From contig CAZFWC010000010.1 of the NCBI GenBank assembly GCA_964522515.1, positions 1 to 21,933 on the forward strand: DNA of 21,933 bases. The letters are read 5' to 3'. Below, piece after piece: positions 7,448-14,012 of the stretch; position 1 is the stretch's first letter, and each line of letters opens with the position of its first letter. Both the position numbers and the translations under genes were made by a program. This DNA comes from CAYNCE01 sp964522515. Lineage in GTDB: Bacteria; Patescibacteriota; Patescibacteriia; UBA2196. The notes under the pieces were generated by a model. The model worked only from the letters and a program-made list of their open reading frames with translations, was not told the DNA's origin and made no database searches.

Positions 7448-8413
7448 ATGATTTATTTTATTTTTGGTAAAGACACATTTCAATCAAAACAAAAGTTAAA
7501 AGAATTAATAAAAAAATATTCTGATTTTGAATTGTTAAAAATTAACGCAGAAAAAATTAAAATTAATGAATTAATTAGCAAATTTAATTCTGTGTCTTTG
7601 TTGTCGCCTAAAAGATTATTAATTATTGAAAATTTAAGTCAGAATTCTGAACAAAAAGAAGTTGTTGAGTTTTTGAAAAATGCGAATAGCGCGAATAAAT
7701 ATTCTAATGATGCGAATGATATTTTAATTTTTTATGAAGATAAAGTTGATAAAAAAACTAGTTTGTATAAATTTTTAAATAAATTAACCTCCGCTAAAGC
7801 AGGTGAGAAAATTAAATTTGAGTTTAGTGAATTAAACAATTTTGAATTAAAAAAATGGGCGCAAGAATATATTGAAAAAAATCCCGAGTACTCGGGAGCA
7901 AGAATAGAACCAGTGGCTTTGGAAAAATTATTAATAAACGCTAAACCAAATTTGTGGCAGTTGTCAAATGAGTTAGATAAACTTTTAGCTTTTGATAAAA
8001 ATATTACATTGGAAAATGCGCAAAAATTAACCGCTGCTAATTTTGATGATAATATTTTTAATCTGGCTGATGCAATTGGCAATGGAGATAAGGCAACAGC
8101 TCTTGAATTAATTAACAAACAATTAGAATCTGGGATTGAACCGCTTTATTTACTTTCAATGATTGCGCGACAGTTTAGAATTTTAATTCAAATTAAAGAT
8201 GCAACTCAAAATCAAAATTATCCAAATTATAGTTTGATTGCCAAAGAAATTGGTTTGCATCCTTTTGTTGTTCAAAAATCAATTTCACAAACGCAAAAAT
8301 ATAGTTTTGAAGAATTAGAAAACAAATTTAAAAAAATATTACAATTAGATCTTGATTTAAAATCGTCAAAACTTTCACCAGAAATTTTATTTACAAGATT
8401 TGTTGCAACTTGA
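7448..8413 (+). CDS. holA: DNA polymerase III subunit delta
   Basis: Clamp-loader delta subunit, which opens the beta clamp. The start MIYFIFGKDTFQ, the LLIIENL strand near residue 56, WQLSNELDKL near 176, FNLADAIGNGDKATAL and the C-terminal DLDLKSSKLSPEILFTRFV are typical. Length 321 aa is normal. It starts 5 nt after pnp with no clear SD of its own. The stop is TGA, evidence that UGA is not recoded. Two small palindromic stretches lie inside the frame: 7787-7804 (encoding LTSAKAG) and a perfect 16-bp palindrome at 7882-7897 (encoding NPEYSG). Confidence 0.9.
   Translation: MIYFIFGKDTFQSKQKLKELIKKYSDFELLKINAEKIKINELISKFNSVSLLSPKRLLIIENLSQNSEQKEVVEFLKNANSANKYSNDANDILIFYEDKVDKKTSLYKFLNKLTSAKAGEKIKFEFSELNNFELKKWAQEYIEKNPEYSGARIEPVALEKLLINAKPNLWQLSNELDKLLAFDKNITLENAQKLTAANFDDNIFNLADAIGNGDKATALELINKQLESGIEPLYLLSMIARQFRILIQIKDATQNQNYPNYSLIAKEIGLHPFVVQKSISQTQKYSFEELENKFKKILQLDLDLKSSKLSPEILFTRFVAT
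7882..7897. repeat. 16-bp perfect palindrome inside holA
   Basis: TCCCGAGTACTCGGGA is much richer in GC than its surroundings and adds PEYSG to HolA without breaking the frame. It resembles an in-frame inserted palindromic element. Confidence 0.75.
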
Positions 8414-8469
8414 CCTTTTTAATTTAAAAGATTAAAATTTAAGCAAGATAATTAAATGCTAATTAAGTG

Positions 8470-8515
8470 CGAATTATTTACGAATTTTGCGAATATAAAA
8501 TTTGTAAATAATTTG
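8470..8515 (+). promoter_or_regulatory. Long hairpin just before lemA
   Basis: A 19-bp RNA stem (8470-8488 with 8497-8515, two G-U pairs) with an 8-nt loop ends 10 nt before the lemA ATG. The two G-U pairs mean it is better as RNA than as DNA. It has no U-tract on plus. The 112-nt gap between holA and lemA otherwise holds no gene. No SD is seen for lemA. Confidence 0.5.
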
Positions 8516-8525
8516 TAAAAATTTT

Positions 8526-9083
8526 ATGGATATTTTACTTTATATTATTTTAGGTATTTTAGCAGTTGTAATTTTATGGATTATTGGAATTTACAATGGT
8601 TTGGTTAAATTTAATAATCGCACAAAAGAAGCTTGGTCAGATATTGATGTGCAATTAAAACGCCGTCACGATTTGATTCCTAATTTAGTGGAAACAGTTA
8701 AAGGTTACGCAACACACGAACGAGAACTTTTTGAAAAAGTTGCACAAGCGCGAGCTTCAGCTGTGAGCGCTGGCACACCACACGAAAAAGCAAAAGCTGA
8801 AAATATTTTATCTGGGACATTAAAAACTTTGTTTGCTGTTTCAGAAAATTATCCAGAATTAAAAGCGTCAGGAAATTTTGCAAAATTGCAAGATGAATTA
8901 TCAGATACAGAAAATAAAATTCAAGCTTCAAGAAGATTTTACAATGGAAATGTTCGCGACTTTAATATTAAAATTGAAACATTTCCAAACAATGTTGTGG
9001 CTGGATGGTTAAAATTTAAAAAGTATGAATTTTTTGAAATAGAGAATAAAGAAGAAAAAGAAAATGTTGAAGTTAAATTTTAA
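8526..9083 (+). CDS. lemA: LemA family membrane protein
   Basis: One N-terminal transmembrane helix (about 3-24) precedes the LemA helical bundle. The diagnostic segment YNGLVKFNNRTKEAWSDIDVQLKRRHDLIPNLVETVKGY spans 23-62, then FEKVAQARA and SDTENKIQASRRFYNGNVRDFN near 126-147. Length 185 aa is normal. LemA proteins are widespread and of unclear biochemical role. There is no SD, and the start follows a long hairpin. A short acidic, Lys/Glu-rich tail ends the protein. Confidence 0.93.
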   Translation: MDILLYIILGILAVVILWIIGIYNGLVKFNNRTKEAWSDIDVQLKRRHDLIPNLVETVKGYATHERELFEKVAQARASAVSAGTPHEKAKAENILSGTLKTLFAVSENYPELKASGNFAKLQDELSDTENKIQASRRFYNGNVRDFNIKIETFPNNVVAGWLKFKKYEFFEIENKEEKENVEVKF

Positions 9084-9140
9084 ACACGCTGATAGATCAC
9101 TAATAAAAAATTGATTTACACTGATGATTTAAAATAACCT

Positions 9141-9173
9141 TGCCTACCTGTCCGTCCGACAGGCGGGAAGGCA
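9141..9173. repeat. GC-rich palindromic repeat (intergenic)
   Basis: Stem TGCCT/AGGCA (9141-9145, 9169-9173) plus CCTGTC/GACAGG (9147-9152, 9158-9163) around a CGTCC loop. It stands out by its GC content. It lies in the 121-nt gap between lemA and the PP-loop gene and is followed by a 14-nt tandem repeat (9174-9187, 9189-9202) that runs up to the next start codon. Confidence 0.75.
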
Positions 9174-9204
9174 GTTAGAAATTAAATTGTTAGAAATTAA
9201 ATAA

Positions 9205-10251
9205 ATGAAAAAAATAAAAGCGCTTTGTTTATTTTCTGGCGGATTGGATTCTGTTTTAGTAATTAAAATTTTGCAGAAACAAAAAATTAATGTTACAGCT
9301 CTAATTTTTAAGAGCTGTTTTTTTAAAGAAGAAAAAGCAGTGGCAGTTGTTAAAAAATTAAAAATAAAATACTTAGTTAAAAATATTTCAGATGAACATT
9401 TGAAAATGATAAAAAATCCAAAATATGGATATGGTTCAGCAATGAATCCTTGCATTGATTGTCATTTAATGATGATTAAAAAAGCTGGGGAATTTATTAA
9501 CCTCCTCTTAATCTCCCCCTTGAAAATGGGGAGAGACTTTGATTTTGATTTTATTGCAACAGGTGAAGTTTTGGGTCAGAGACCAATGTCTCAAAACAAA
9601 CAATCATTAAAATTAATTGAGAAAAAATCTAAAATTAAGGGATATTTATTGCGTCCGCTTTGCGCAAAATTATTAGAGCCAACAATTTTAGAAGAGCAAG
9701 GATTAATTAAGCGAGAAAAATTATTAGATATTTCAGGGCGTTCTAGAAAAAGACAAATAGAATTAGCTAAAAAATATAAAATAAAAAATTATGAAACACC
9801 AGCTGGCGGATGTTTGTTAACTGATTCTGAATTTGGAAAAAGATTAAAAAAATTATTTGAAATAAATTTAGATTGTGATAAAAATGATATTGAATTATTA
9901 AAAATTGGACGACATTTTTGGAAAAAATCGCAGATCAAAACGCTGACTTACAACGCAGATCAAAACGATGAGAAACAAAGTCAAGGCGTTTGTAAGATAG
10001 TAGTTGGTCGCGATAAAAATGAAAATGAAAAATTAGAAAAATTAGCGCAAAAAAAAGATGTATTAATTAAAATGAAAAATTATTCTGGACCAACAACTTT
10101 AATACGAAGTTATACAAATAAAATTTCTAAAATTATTTTAGAAAAAGCAAAAGAGCTAACACAATATTATTCTACAAAAGCAAGAGATAAAAATGATGTG
10201 GAGTTTTTAAATAATAATAATAATAATAATAATAATAATTTTAATAAATAA
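9205..10251 (+). CDS. PP-loop ATPase, ThiI/MnmA-like tRNA-thiolation family
   Basis: The N-terminal PP-loop SGGLDS (12-17) marks an ATP-pyrophosphatase that adenylates its substrate. Downstream are NPKYGYGSAMNPCIDCH (near 71-87, two Cys), ATGEVLGQRPMSQ, LRPLCAKLL and the very conserved LLDISGRSRKRQIELA and TPAGGCLLTD. These match a family usually annotated as 2-/4-thiouridine synthase-like; the exact base modified is not known. Two in-frame extra stretches break conserved blocks: around 97-113 (DNA 9500-9540, containing a palindrome) and around 241-262 (DNA 9929-9967, two copies of a 14-mer). The C-terminus ends in a run of ten Asn from an AAT microsatellite. No SD is seen. Confidence 0.8.
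   Translation: MKKIKALCLFSGGLDSVLVIKILQKQKINVTALIFKSCFFKEEKAVAVVKKLKIKYLVKNISDEHLKMIKNPKYGYGSAMNPCIDCHLMMIKKAGEFINLLLISPLKMGRDFDFDFIATGEVLGQRPMSQNKQSLKLIEKKSKIKGYLLRPLCAKLLEPTILEEQGLIKREKLLDISGRSRKRQIELAKKYKIKNYETPAGGCLLTDSEFGKRLKKLFEINLDCDKNDIELLKIGRHFWKKSQIKTLTYNADQNDEKQSQGVCKIVVGRDKNENEKLEKLAQKKDVLIKMKNYSGPTTLIRSYTNKISKIILEKAKELTQYYSTKARDKNDVEFLNNNNNNNNNNFNK
9512..9534. repeat. Palindromic insert in the PP-loop gene
   Basis: 7-bp stem TCTCCCC/GGGGAGA with a 9-nt loop. The surrounding codons (about 12 residues, ISPLKMGRD) separate KKAGEFI from DFIATGEVLGQ, where relatives usually have only a short turn. It is read in frame. Confidence 0.65.
9929..9967 (+). repeat. 14-nt direct repeats inside the PP-loop gene
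   Basis: CGCAGATCAAAACG at 9929-9942 and again at 9954-9967, 11 nt apart. A similar word (CGCTGAT, TTTACACTGAT) appears in the intergenic region 9084-9130. It adds about 20 residues between the conserved IGRHF and IVVGR blocks. Confidence 0.7.
10210..10239 (+). repeat. (AAT)10 microsatellite
   Basis: Ten uninterrupted AAT units encode ten Asn residues at the extreme C-terminus of the PP-loop protein. A unit gain or loss would keep the frame. Confidence 0.95.
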
Positions 10252-10284
10252 CTTGAAAAATATAAGATATAAGATATAAAAAGA

Positions 10285-10329
10285 AAAATAAAAACCGGCA
10301 GGTGAAAAAAAATTCTGTTCTGCCGGGTT
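10285..10329 (-). terminator. Terminator of the 52-aa gene
   Basis: On minus: stem of seven G-C-rich pairs plus two A-T pairs with one bulged base (10293-10301 with 10320-10329) and an 18-nt loop. Transcript tail UUUUUAUUUUU follows (complement of 10285-10294). It lies 25 nt after the 52-aa ORF. Confidence 0.8.
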
Positions 10330-10353
10330 GAAAAAATGTTTTAAAATTTGAAT

Positions 10354-10512
10354 TTAATTTTTTACTTGGCTCGCTTCTAACTCGGTTAATATTATTGGGC
10401 GACCGTTTGGGTCACCATTTGTATGAATTAAAAGACTTTTTTGTCGTGTTTCCGGATATTTGTTAAGTTTTCGTAGACGCTGATTGGCTTGTTCTTTTTC
10501 TGTGTTATTCAT
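10354..10512 (-). CDS. Small hypothetical protein, 52 aa
   Basis: An unrecognised but well-supported gene: ATG, 52 codons, TAA. GGAG lies 5 nt before the start, a strong promoter upstream (10686-10714) and a GC-rich terminator after the stop. The protein is hydrophilic with no membrane helix. A basic first half (QRLRKLNKYPETRQK) precedes HTNGDPNGRPIILTE and an acidic end. Its codons (CGT, CGA, CGC, CCG, GCG, GCC) are richer in GC than those of neighbours, which suggests selection on the protein or a different origin. It stands alone between two terminated or convergent units. Function unknown. Confidence 0.72.
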   Translation of the reverse strand: MNNTEKEQANQRLRKLNKYPETRQKSLLIHTNGDPNGRPIILTELEASQVKN

Positions 10513-10579
10513 TTCTACTCCATTTTTAAGGTTAGAAAAAATTAGGAAAGTTGGTTAGAAGTTTTTTTGTGAGAGTTAG

Positions 10580-10600
10580 TTAAGGATATTTTAATCCCAT
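10580..10600 (-). CDS. Six-codon leader ORF (MGLKYP)
   Basis: A full consensus SD AGGAGG (10606-10611) sits 5 nt before ATG-GGA-TTA-AAA-TAT-CCT-TAA, in the leader of the 52-aa gene and 68 nt before its start. Such SD strength before a six-codon ORF is unusual and suggests a translated leader peptide. The alternative is a ribosome standby or entry site. Confidence 0.4.
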   Translation of the reverse strand: MGLKYP

Positions 10601-10634
10601 TGGGTCCTCCTTTTTTTAAATTTTGAATGTGAAA

Positions 10635-10662
10635 GTTTTTGCTTTTTTTAAAAAGCAAAAAC
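10635..10662 (-). promoter_or_regulatory. Leader hairpin of the 52-aa gene
   Basis: 13-bp stem (10635-10647 with 10650-10662) of mostly A-T pairs with two central G-C pairs and a 2-nt turn. It sits between the promoter and the leader ORF. The folded RNA is followed by no U-tract. Confidence 0.5.
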
Positions 10663-10685
10663 CAAAAATCAAAAACGCTTTTTTA

Positions 10686-10714
10686 AATATATAATTAAAA
10701 AAAAATTGTGTCAA
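10686..10714 (-). promoter_or_regulatory. Promoter of the 52-aa gene
   Basis: On minus: consensus -35 TTGACA (10709-10714), 17-nt spacer with a T9 run, -10 TATATT (10686-10691). Transcription should start near 10679, giving a leader of about 165 nt before the 52-aa ORF. Confidence 0.8.
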
Positions 10715-10722
10715 GGTCGCTT

Positions 10723-10769
10723 ACCCGCCTTCGCTCTCTAGCATTCCTTTAATTGCTACGGTGGGCAGG
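10723..10769 (-). repeat. Dispersed GC-rich repeat, family A, copy 3
   Basis: Read on minus it starts CCTGCCCACCGTAG and ends GCGAAGGCGG, the same ends as the copies at 17625 and 20953, with a diverged centre. It lies in the 120-nt gap between the 52-aa gene promoter and the recG stop. The rest of that gap is an AT-rich inverted repeat (10785-10818). Confidence 0.7.
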
Positions 10770-10831
10770 CTCCCAGTTCTTTTAAAATAAAATTTTAATT
10801 AAAATTTATTTTAAAAGTCTAAAAATTAGAA

Positions 10832-12961
10832 TCACTCAAAGTGAATACTAGTTTCAAGGTCAGTTAATTTATTTTTAATTTTCAAGTTATTTTTAAGTTC
10901 TGGATCTGAATTTAAAATTTTATCAACCCAAGGTTTTGTTGATTTAATAATTGGCCAGTCAGTAAGTTTTGCGATTTTTAAAAAATCATTGTAACCAGAT
11001 TGTTTAATTCCGTAGACTTCGCCTGGTCCTCTAAATTCCAAATCTTTTTCAGCTAATTCAAAACCGTTTTTTGATTCAATAACTGCTTGCAATCTTTTAA
11101 AAACATTTTCATTTTCTGATTCAGTAAAAAGAAAACAATAAGATTGGTGTTCTGCTCTGCCAACTCTTCCGCGAAGCTGGTGCAGTTGCGCTAGACCAAA
11201 TCTTTCCGCAGATTCAATCATTATAATTGTTGCGTTTGGAACATCAATTCCAACTTCAATAACTGTTGTTGAAACTAAAATTTTTGTTTTATTTTCTGCA
11301 AAATTTTTCATTATTTTTTCTTTTTCATTTGCTTTTAATTTTCCGTGCAGTAATTCAATTTTGATATTAGGAAATATTTTTTTATCAAGTTTTTCAAATT
11401 CTTGTTTAACTGCTTTTGAACCAAGTTTATCAGATGGATCAATTAAAGGGCAAACTACAAAAATTTGTCGTCCTTTTTTTATTTCAGATTTTATAAATTC
11501 ATAAATTTCAGGTCTTTTTTCAGAATTAATAACTTTTGTAATAATTTGTTTTCTGTTTTTTGGCATTTGATCAATAATTGATAAATTTAATTCACCGTAC
11601 AAAGTCAAAGCTAAAGATCTTGGAATTGGAGTGGCAGTCATTGAAAGCAAGTGTGGTATTTTTTTTGTTTTTGATTTTTGTTTTAAAGATTTTCTTTGTG
11701 AAACACCAAACCTGTGTTGTTCGTCAATAATCACAAACGCTAAATTATTAAAATTTATTTTATCTTGAATTAAAGCGTGAGTTCCAATTACAAAATCAAT
11801 CAACCAGTCCTCCTTCGCTTCAGTCTTAACAGACCCAGCTTCGGCGGACAGGCTTTTTGTTAAAAGTGTTTTCTTTATCTTTTTAATTTCACCTTTTTTG
11901 GTATTGCAAACAAGCGTTTCACTTCTAGTTAACAACCCAATATTAAAATTATAATTTTTAAATATTTCACAAAAAGAATTAAAATGTTGAAAAGCTAGAA
12001 TTTCTGTTGGAGCCATAAAAGCAACTTGAAATTTATTAAGCAAAACATTTAAAATCGCTAATCCAGCAGTGATTGTTTTTCCAGAACCAACATCGCCTTC
12101 AAGCAAACGATTCATTGGTTGATTTTTTTCTAAATCTTGAATAATTTCCCAAGCTGATTTTTTTTGAGCTGTTGTCATTTCAAAACACAAACTAGCAACA
12201 AACTTTTTAGTTTCTGATTTTTGAAATTTAATAATTTGTGATTTTGATTTTAAAAATTCTTTTTTAATTAACCCAGCGCGCGTTTGAAGTAAAAATATTT
12301 CATCAAATTTTAATCTTCGTTTAGCGTGTTTTAAATTTTCTTTGTCAACAGGAAAATGAATTTGATAAATTGCTTGTTGAAGCGTAAATAATTTTTCTTT
12401 TTCAATAATTTCTTTAGGCAACCATTCTGAAATTTGTTGCGCGCTAGATAAAATGTTTTTTAAAATAAAACGAATTTGTTTTTGGCTAAGTTTTTCTGTT
12501 GAAGAATAAATTGGAACTAAACGATTTGTGTGTGTTGTTGTTTTTTCATATTTTCCAATTTTTTCAAAATTAGGATTATGAAATTCTAAACCAGCGTCTG
12601 TTAAAGTTGGTTTGCCAGAAATATAAATTTCATCTCCAACAGACAACATTTTAATTACAAATCTTTGGTTAAACCAAACAATTTTAATTTTTCCAGTTTC
12701 ATCACTAACAACGCTTTCAGTTAAAAGCATTTTTTTGTAAAACGATCTTCTATAATTAATTAATTCAATTTTAACTTTTATTGTTACTAAAATTTCAGGC
12801 TGTAAATCTTTAATTTTTAATAAATTAGAATAATCATCGTAACGATAAGGATAATAAAAAAGCAAATCCTGAATTGTTTCTAATCCTAATTTTTTAAATT
12901 TTAAAGCTAATTTTTCAGCAATTTTGTTGATTGATTTAATTGGAGTATTTAAATTTTTCAT
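10832..12961 (-). CDS. recG: ATP-dependent DNA helicase RecG
   Basis: Branch-migration helicase that regresses stalled forks and processes recombination junctions. It has a wedge/OB domain (about 50-135), helicase domain 1 with Walker A GDVGSGKT (289-296) and DEQH (413-416), motif III SMTATPIP (440-447) and helicase domain 2 with QLRGRVGR (595-602). The RecG-specific tail block around 633-656 (GFELAEKDLEFRGPGE) follows. Length 709 aa is normal. Residues about 369-386 (SLSAEAGSVKTEAKED) are an insert just before the conserved DFVIGTHALIQD. It coincides with a GC-rich dispersed repeat at 11808-11852, read in frame. The ATG lies 6 nt after an extended -10, so it is probably leaderless. Confidence 0.95.
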   Translation of the reverse strand: MKNLNTPIKSINKIAEKLALKFKKLGLETIQDLLFYYPYRYDDYSNLLKIKDLQPEILVTIKVKIELINYRRSFYKKMLLTESVVSDETGKIKIVWFNQRFVIKMLSVGDEIYISGKPTLTDAGLEFHNPNFEKIGKYEKTTTHTNRLVPIYSSTEKLSQKQIRFILKNILSSAQQISEWLPKEIIEKEKLFTLQQAIYQIHFPVDKENLKHAKRRLKFDEIFLLQTRAGLIKKEFLKSKSQIIKFQKSETKKFVASLCFEMTTAQKKSAWEIIQDLEKNQPMNRLLEGDVGSGKTITAGLAILNVLLNKFQVAFMAPTEILAFQHFNSFCEIFKNYNFNIGLLTRSETLVCNTKKGEIKKIKKTLLTKSLSAEAGSVKTEAKEDWLIDFVIGTHALIQDKINFNNLAFVIIDEQHRFGVSQRKSLKQKSKTKKIPHLLSMTATPIPRSLALTLYGELNLSIIDQMPKNRKQIITKVINSEKRPEIYEFIKSEIKKGRQIFVVCPLIDPSDKLGSKAVKQEFEKLDKKIFPNIKIELLHGKLKANEKEKIMKNFAENKTKILVSTTVIEVGIDVPNATIIMIESAERFGLAQLHQLRGRVGRAEHQSYCFLFTESENENVFKRLQAVIESKNGFELAEKDLEFRGPGEVYGIKQSGYNDFLKIAKLTDWPIIKSTKPWVDKILNSDPELKNNLKIKNKLTDLETSIHFE
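11808..11852 (-). repeat. Family-A-like repeat inside recG
   Basis: On minus it begins CCTGTCCGCCGAAGC and ends AGCGAAGGAGGA, matching the ends of the intergenic copies. It is in frame and adds about 15 residues in a loop between conserved helicase motifs. Confidence 0.7.
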
Positions 12962-12967
12962 AATTTA

Positions 12968-12996
12968 ATTCTAGCAAAATTTTTAATAAAATAAAA
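12968..12996 (-). promoter_or_regulatory. recG promoter (leaderless)
   Basis: On minus: extended -10 TGC-TAGAAT (-10 at 12968-12973) lies 6 nt before the recG ATG. The -35 (12991-12996, TTTTAT) is weak. Geometry is the same as at rpmF. Confidence 0.6.
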
Positions 12997-13021
12997 AGGC
13001 AAACGAACTTAGTCTGCCTTT
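12986..13021 (-). terminator. Terminator of the 44-aa membrane peptide gene
   Basis: On minus: 9-bp stem (12995-13003 with 13013-13021, one G-U), 9-nt loop, then UUUUUAUUUU. It lies directly after the 44-aa ORF stop and before the recG promoter. Confidence 0.82.
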
Positions 13022-13022
13022 G

Positions 13023-13157
13023 TTAGGTTGCTCTTGAATGTTGAAATTTATTTTTGTCTTCCGGAGTACTTAATATATAAACCAGAAATATAAAATAAAA
13101 AACAACAAATAAAAATATTAAACCTGCAATTTTTAAAATGTCTTTTATTTTTTCCAA
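13023..13157 (-). CDS. Small membrane protein, 44 aa, TTG start
   Basis: The full SD AGGAGG (13165-13170) is 7 nt before a TTG codon that opens a 44-codon frame ending TAA. The protein has a short basic start (MEKIKDILK), one strongly hydrophobic helix (about 10-30: GLIFLFVVFYFIFLVYIL) and a charged tail. An intrinsic terminator follows within 2 nt. No ATG is available, but SD position fits TTG well. It lies downstream of tRNA-Arg and may share its transcript. Family and role unknown. Confidence 0.65.
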   Translation of the reverse strand: MEKIKDILKIAGLIFLFVVFYFIFLVYILSTPEDKNKFQHSRAT

Positions 13158-13246
13158 AATTTTACCTCCTTTTTTATGTTTTTTAATATTTAAAAACAAA
13201 AATAAATTTTTAAAAATTTAAAAAATTATTTTTAATTTTAATTATT

Positions 13247-13321
13247 TGGTACCCTTGACAGGAGTTGAACCTGTATCACGAGATCCGCAATCTCGCATTC
13301 TATCCATTGAACTACAAGGGC
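13247..13321 (-). tRNA. tRNA-Arg(GCG)
   Basis: 75-nt cloverleaf with CCA encoded. The acceptor GCCCTTG pairs with CAAGGGT (a terminal G-U). D stem, anticodon stem CGAGA/TCTCG, loop TTGCGGA and T arm ACAGG-TTCAACT-CCTGT are all present. The anticodon reads GCG (codons CGC and CGU). Most bacteria use ACG, edited to ICG, for these codons, so G34 is notable. It is separated from the upstream membrane-protein gene by 8 nt and is probably cut out of that mRNA. Confidence 0.93.
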
Positions 13322-13329
13322 AAATAAAA

Positions 13330-13797
13330 TTATAATTTTAATACCCTTGCTAAAGCTTCAGTTGTTGATTCTGATTCTTTGTCTAAATCTTCAAGCAAAT
13401 ATTCTTTTAAAATCTCACGCGTTTTAAGTGGATTTTGATTAAGCAAAGGAATAATTAAAGTTGGTTTAAATGTTGATTTAAATTTAAAATACAGATTTTT
13501 TACTTGTGGAGGATCGTAAATTAACCAAAAATTTTCAATACTAGAAAAATCGTATTTTTGATCATCAATTTTAATTCCATCCTTTGTAATTTCAAAATTA
13601 ATTTCTAATGGTTCTTTATTATGCAAAATAAACATAATAATTACTAACATAATAATAATTAAACCAAACAAAAAATTTGCGGTAAAAACCGAGTATAAAA
13701 GTAGAGCAATAAAAAATAATATTGCAAAAATGTACCAACTTTTTGTTCTTTCTGGGGTTGTGTATTCTGGAAAATTCCAGGAGATTAAGTTTTTCAT
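13330..13797 (-). CDS. Two-TM membrane protein, hypothetical
   Basis: 155 aa. The N-terminus WNFPEYTTPERTKSWY precedes two closely spaced transmembrane helices (about 22-38 and 41-58) and a cytoplasmic, beta-rich domain (about 62-135; LEINFEITKDGIKIDDQKYDF). That domain has the look of a small PH-like fold. An acidic tail ends it. Similar short proteins are common in Patescibacteria without known function. tRNA-Arg follows after 8 nt. A possible -35 TTGACA on minus at 13889-13894 lacks a good -10. Confidence 0.65.
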   Translation of the reverse strand: MKNLISWNFPEYTTPERTKSWYIFAILFFIALLLYSVFTANFLFGLIIIMLVIIMFILHNKEPLEINFEITKDGIKIDDQKYDFSSIENFWLIYDPPQVKNLYFKFKSTFKPTLIIPLLNQNPLKTREILKEYLLEDLDKESESTTEALARVLKL

Positions 13798-13910
13798 ATT
13801 TTTATGATCAAAAAAGCAGGGGACTAATAATAGAACTGGAGTCTTTTGACAGGTTTGTTCTAATTAATTTTAAAATAATTAAATTTTTTGTCAAACAAAT
13901 TTATTAAATT

Positions 13911-14012
13911 TTAAAACCCTTCCAAACTCCCAACAGAAATTTTATTTAAATCAACATTTGTAATTCCTAATGCAAGACCTTGAAATAATGGCATTAAATT
14001 ATTCCAAGTTAC
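13911..14012 (-). pseudogene. Orphan 3' module of a surface-protein gene, copy 1
   Basis: Translated on minus it reads VTWNNLMPLFQGLALGI...VGSLEGF and a stop. It is 98/102 identical to the 3' end of the copy at 14736-14837, also 102 bp. It has no start and is out of frame with the NYN gene, whose stop codon (TAA) is formed by its first bases GTAAC. The remaining gap 13798-13910 is AT-rich with no gene seen. Confidence 0.75.

Noticed and set aside
9929..9967. CRISPR-like array from the two 14-nt repeats
   Set aside because: Only two short copies with an 11-nt gap inside a coding frame. There is no array length, no spacer pattern and no cas gene.
10580..10600. UAA readthrough or a recoded stop joining MGLKYP to downstream codons
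   Set aside because: The downstream frame is low-complexity and hits another TAA after 16 codons. The code elsewhere in the window is standard.
13722..13907. Plus-strand ORF opposite the two-TM protein
   Set aside because: It is antisense to the clear membrane-protein frame, has no SD, and its translation is unlike a folded protein.
13798..13910. Promoter for the two-TM gene from TTGACA on minus at 13889-13894
   Set aside because: The expected -10 position reads AAAATT, a poor match, and no extended -10 is present. I kept it out of the feature list.
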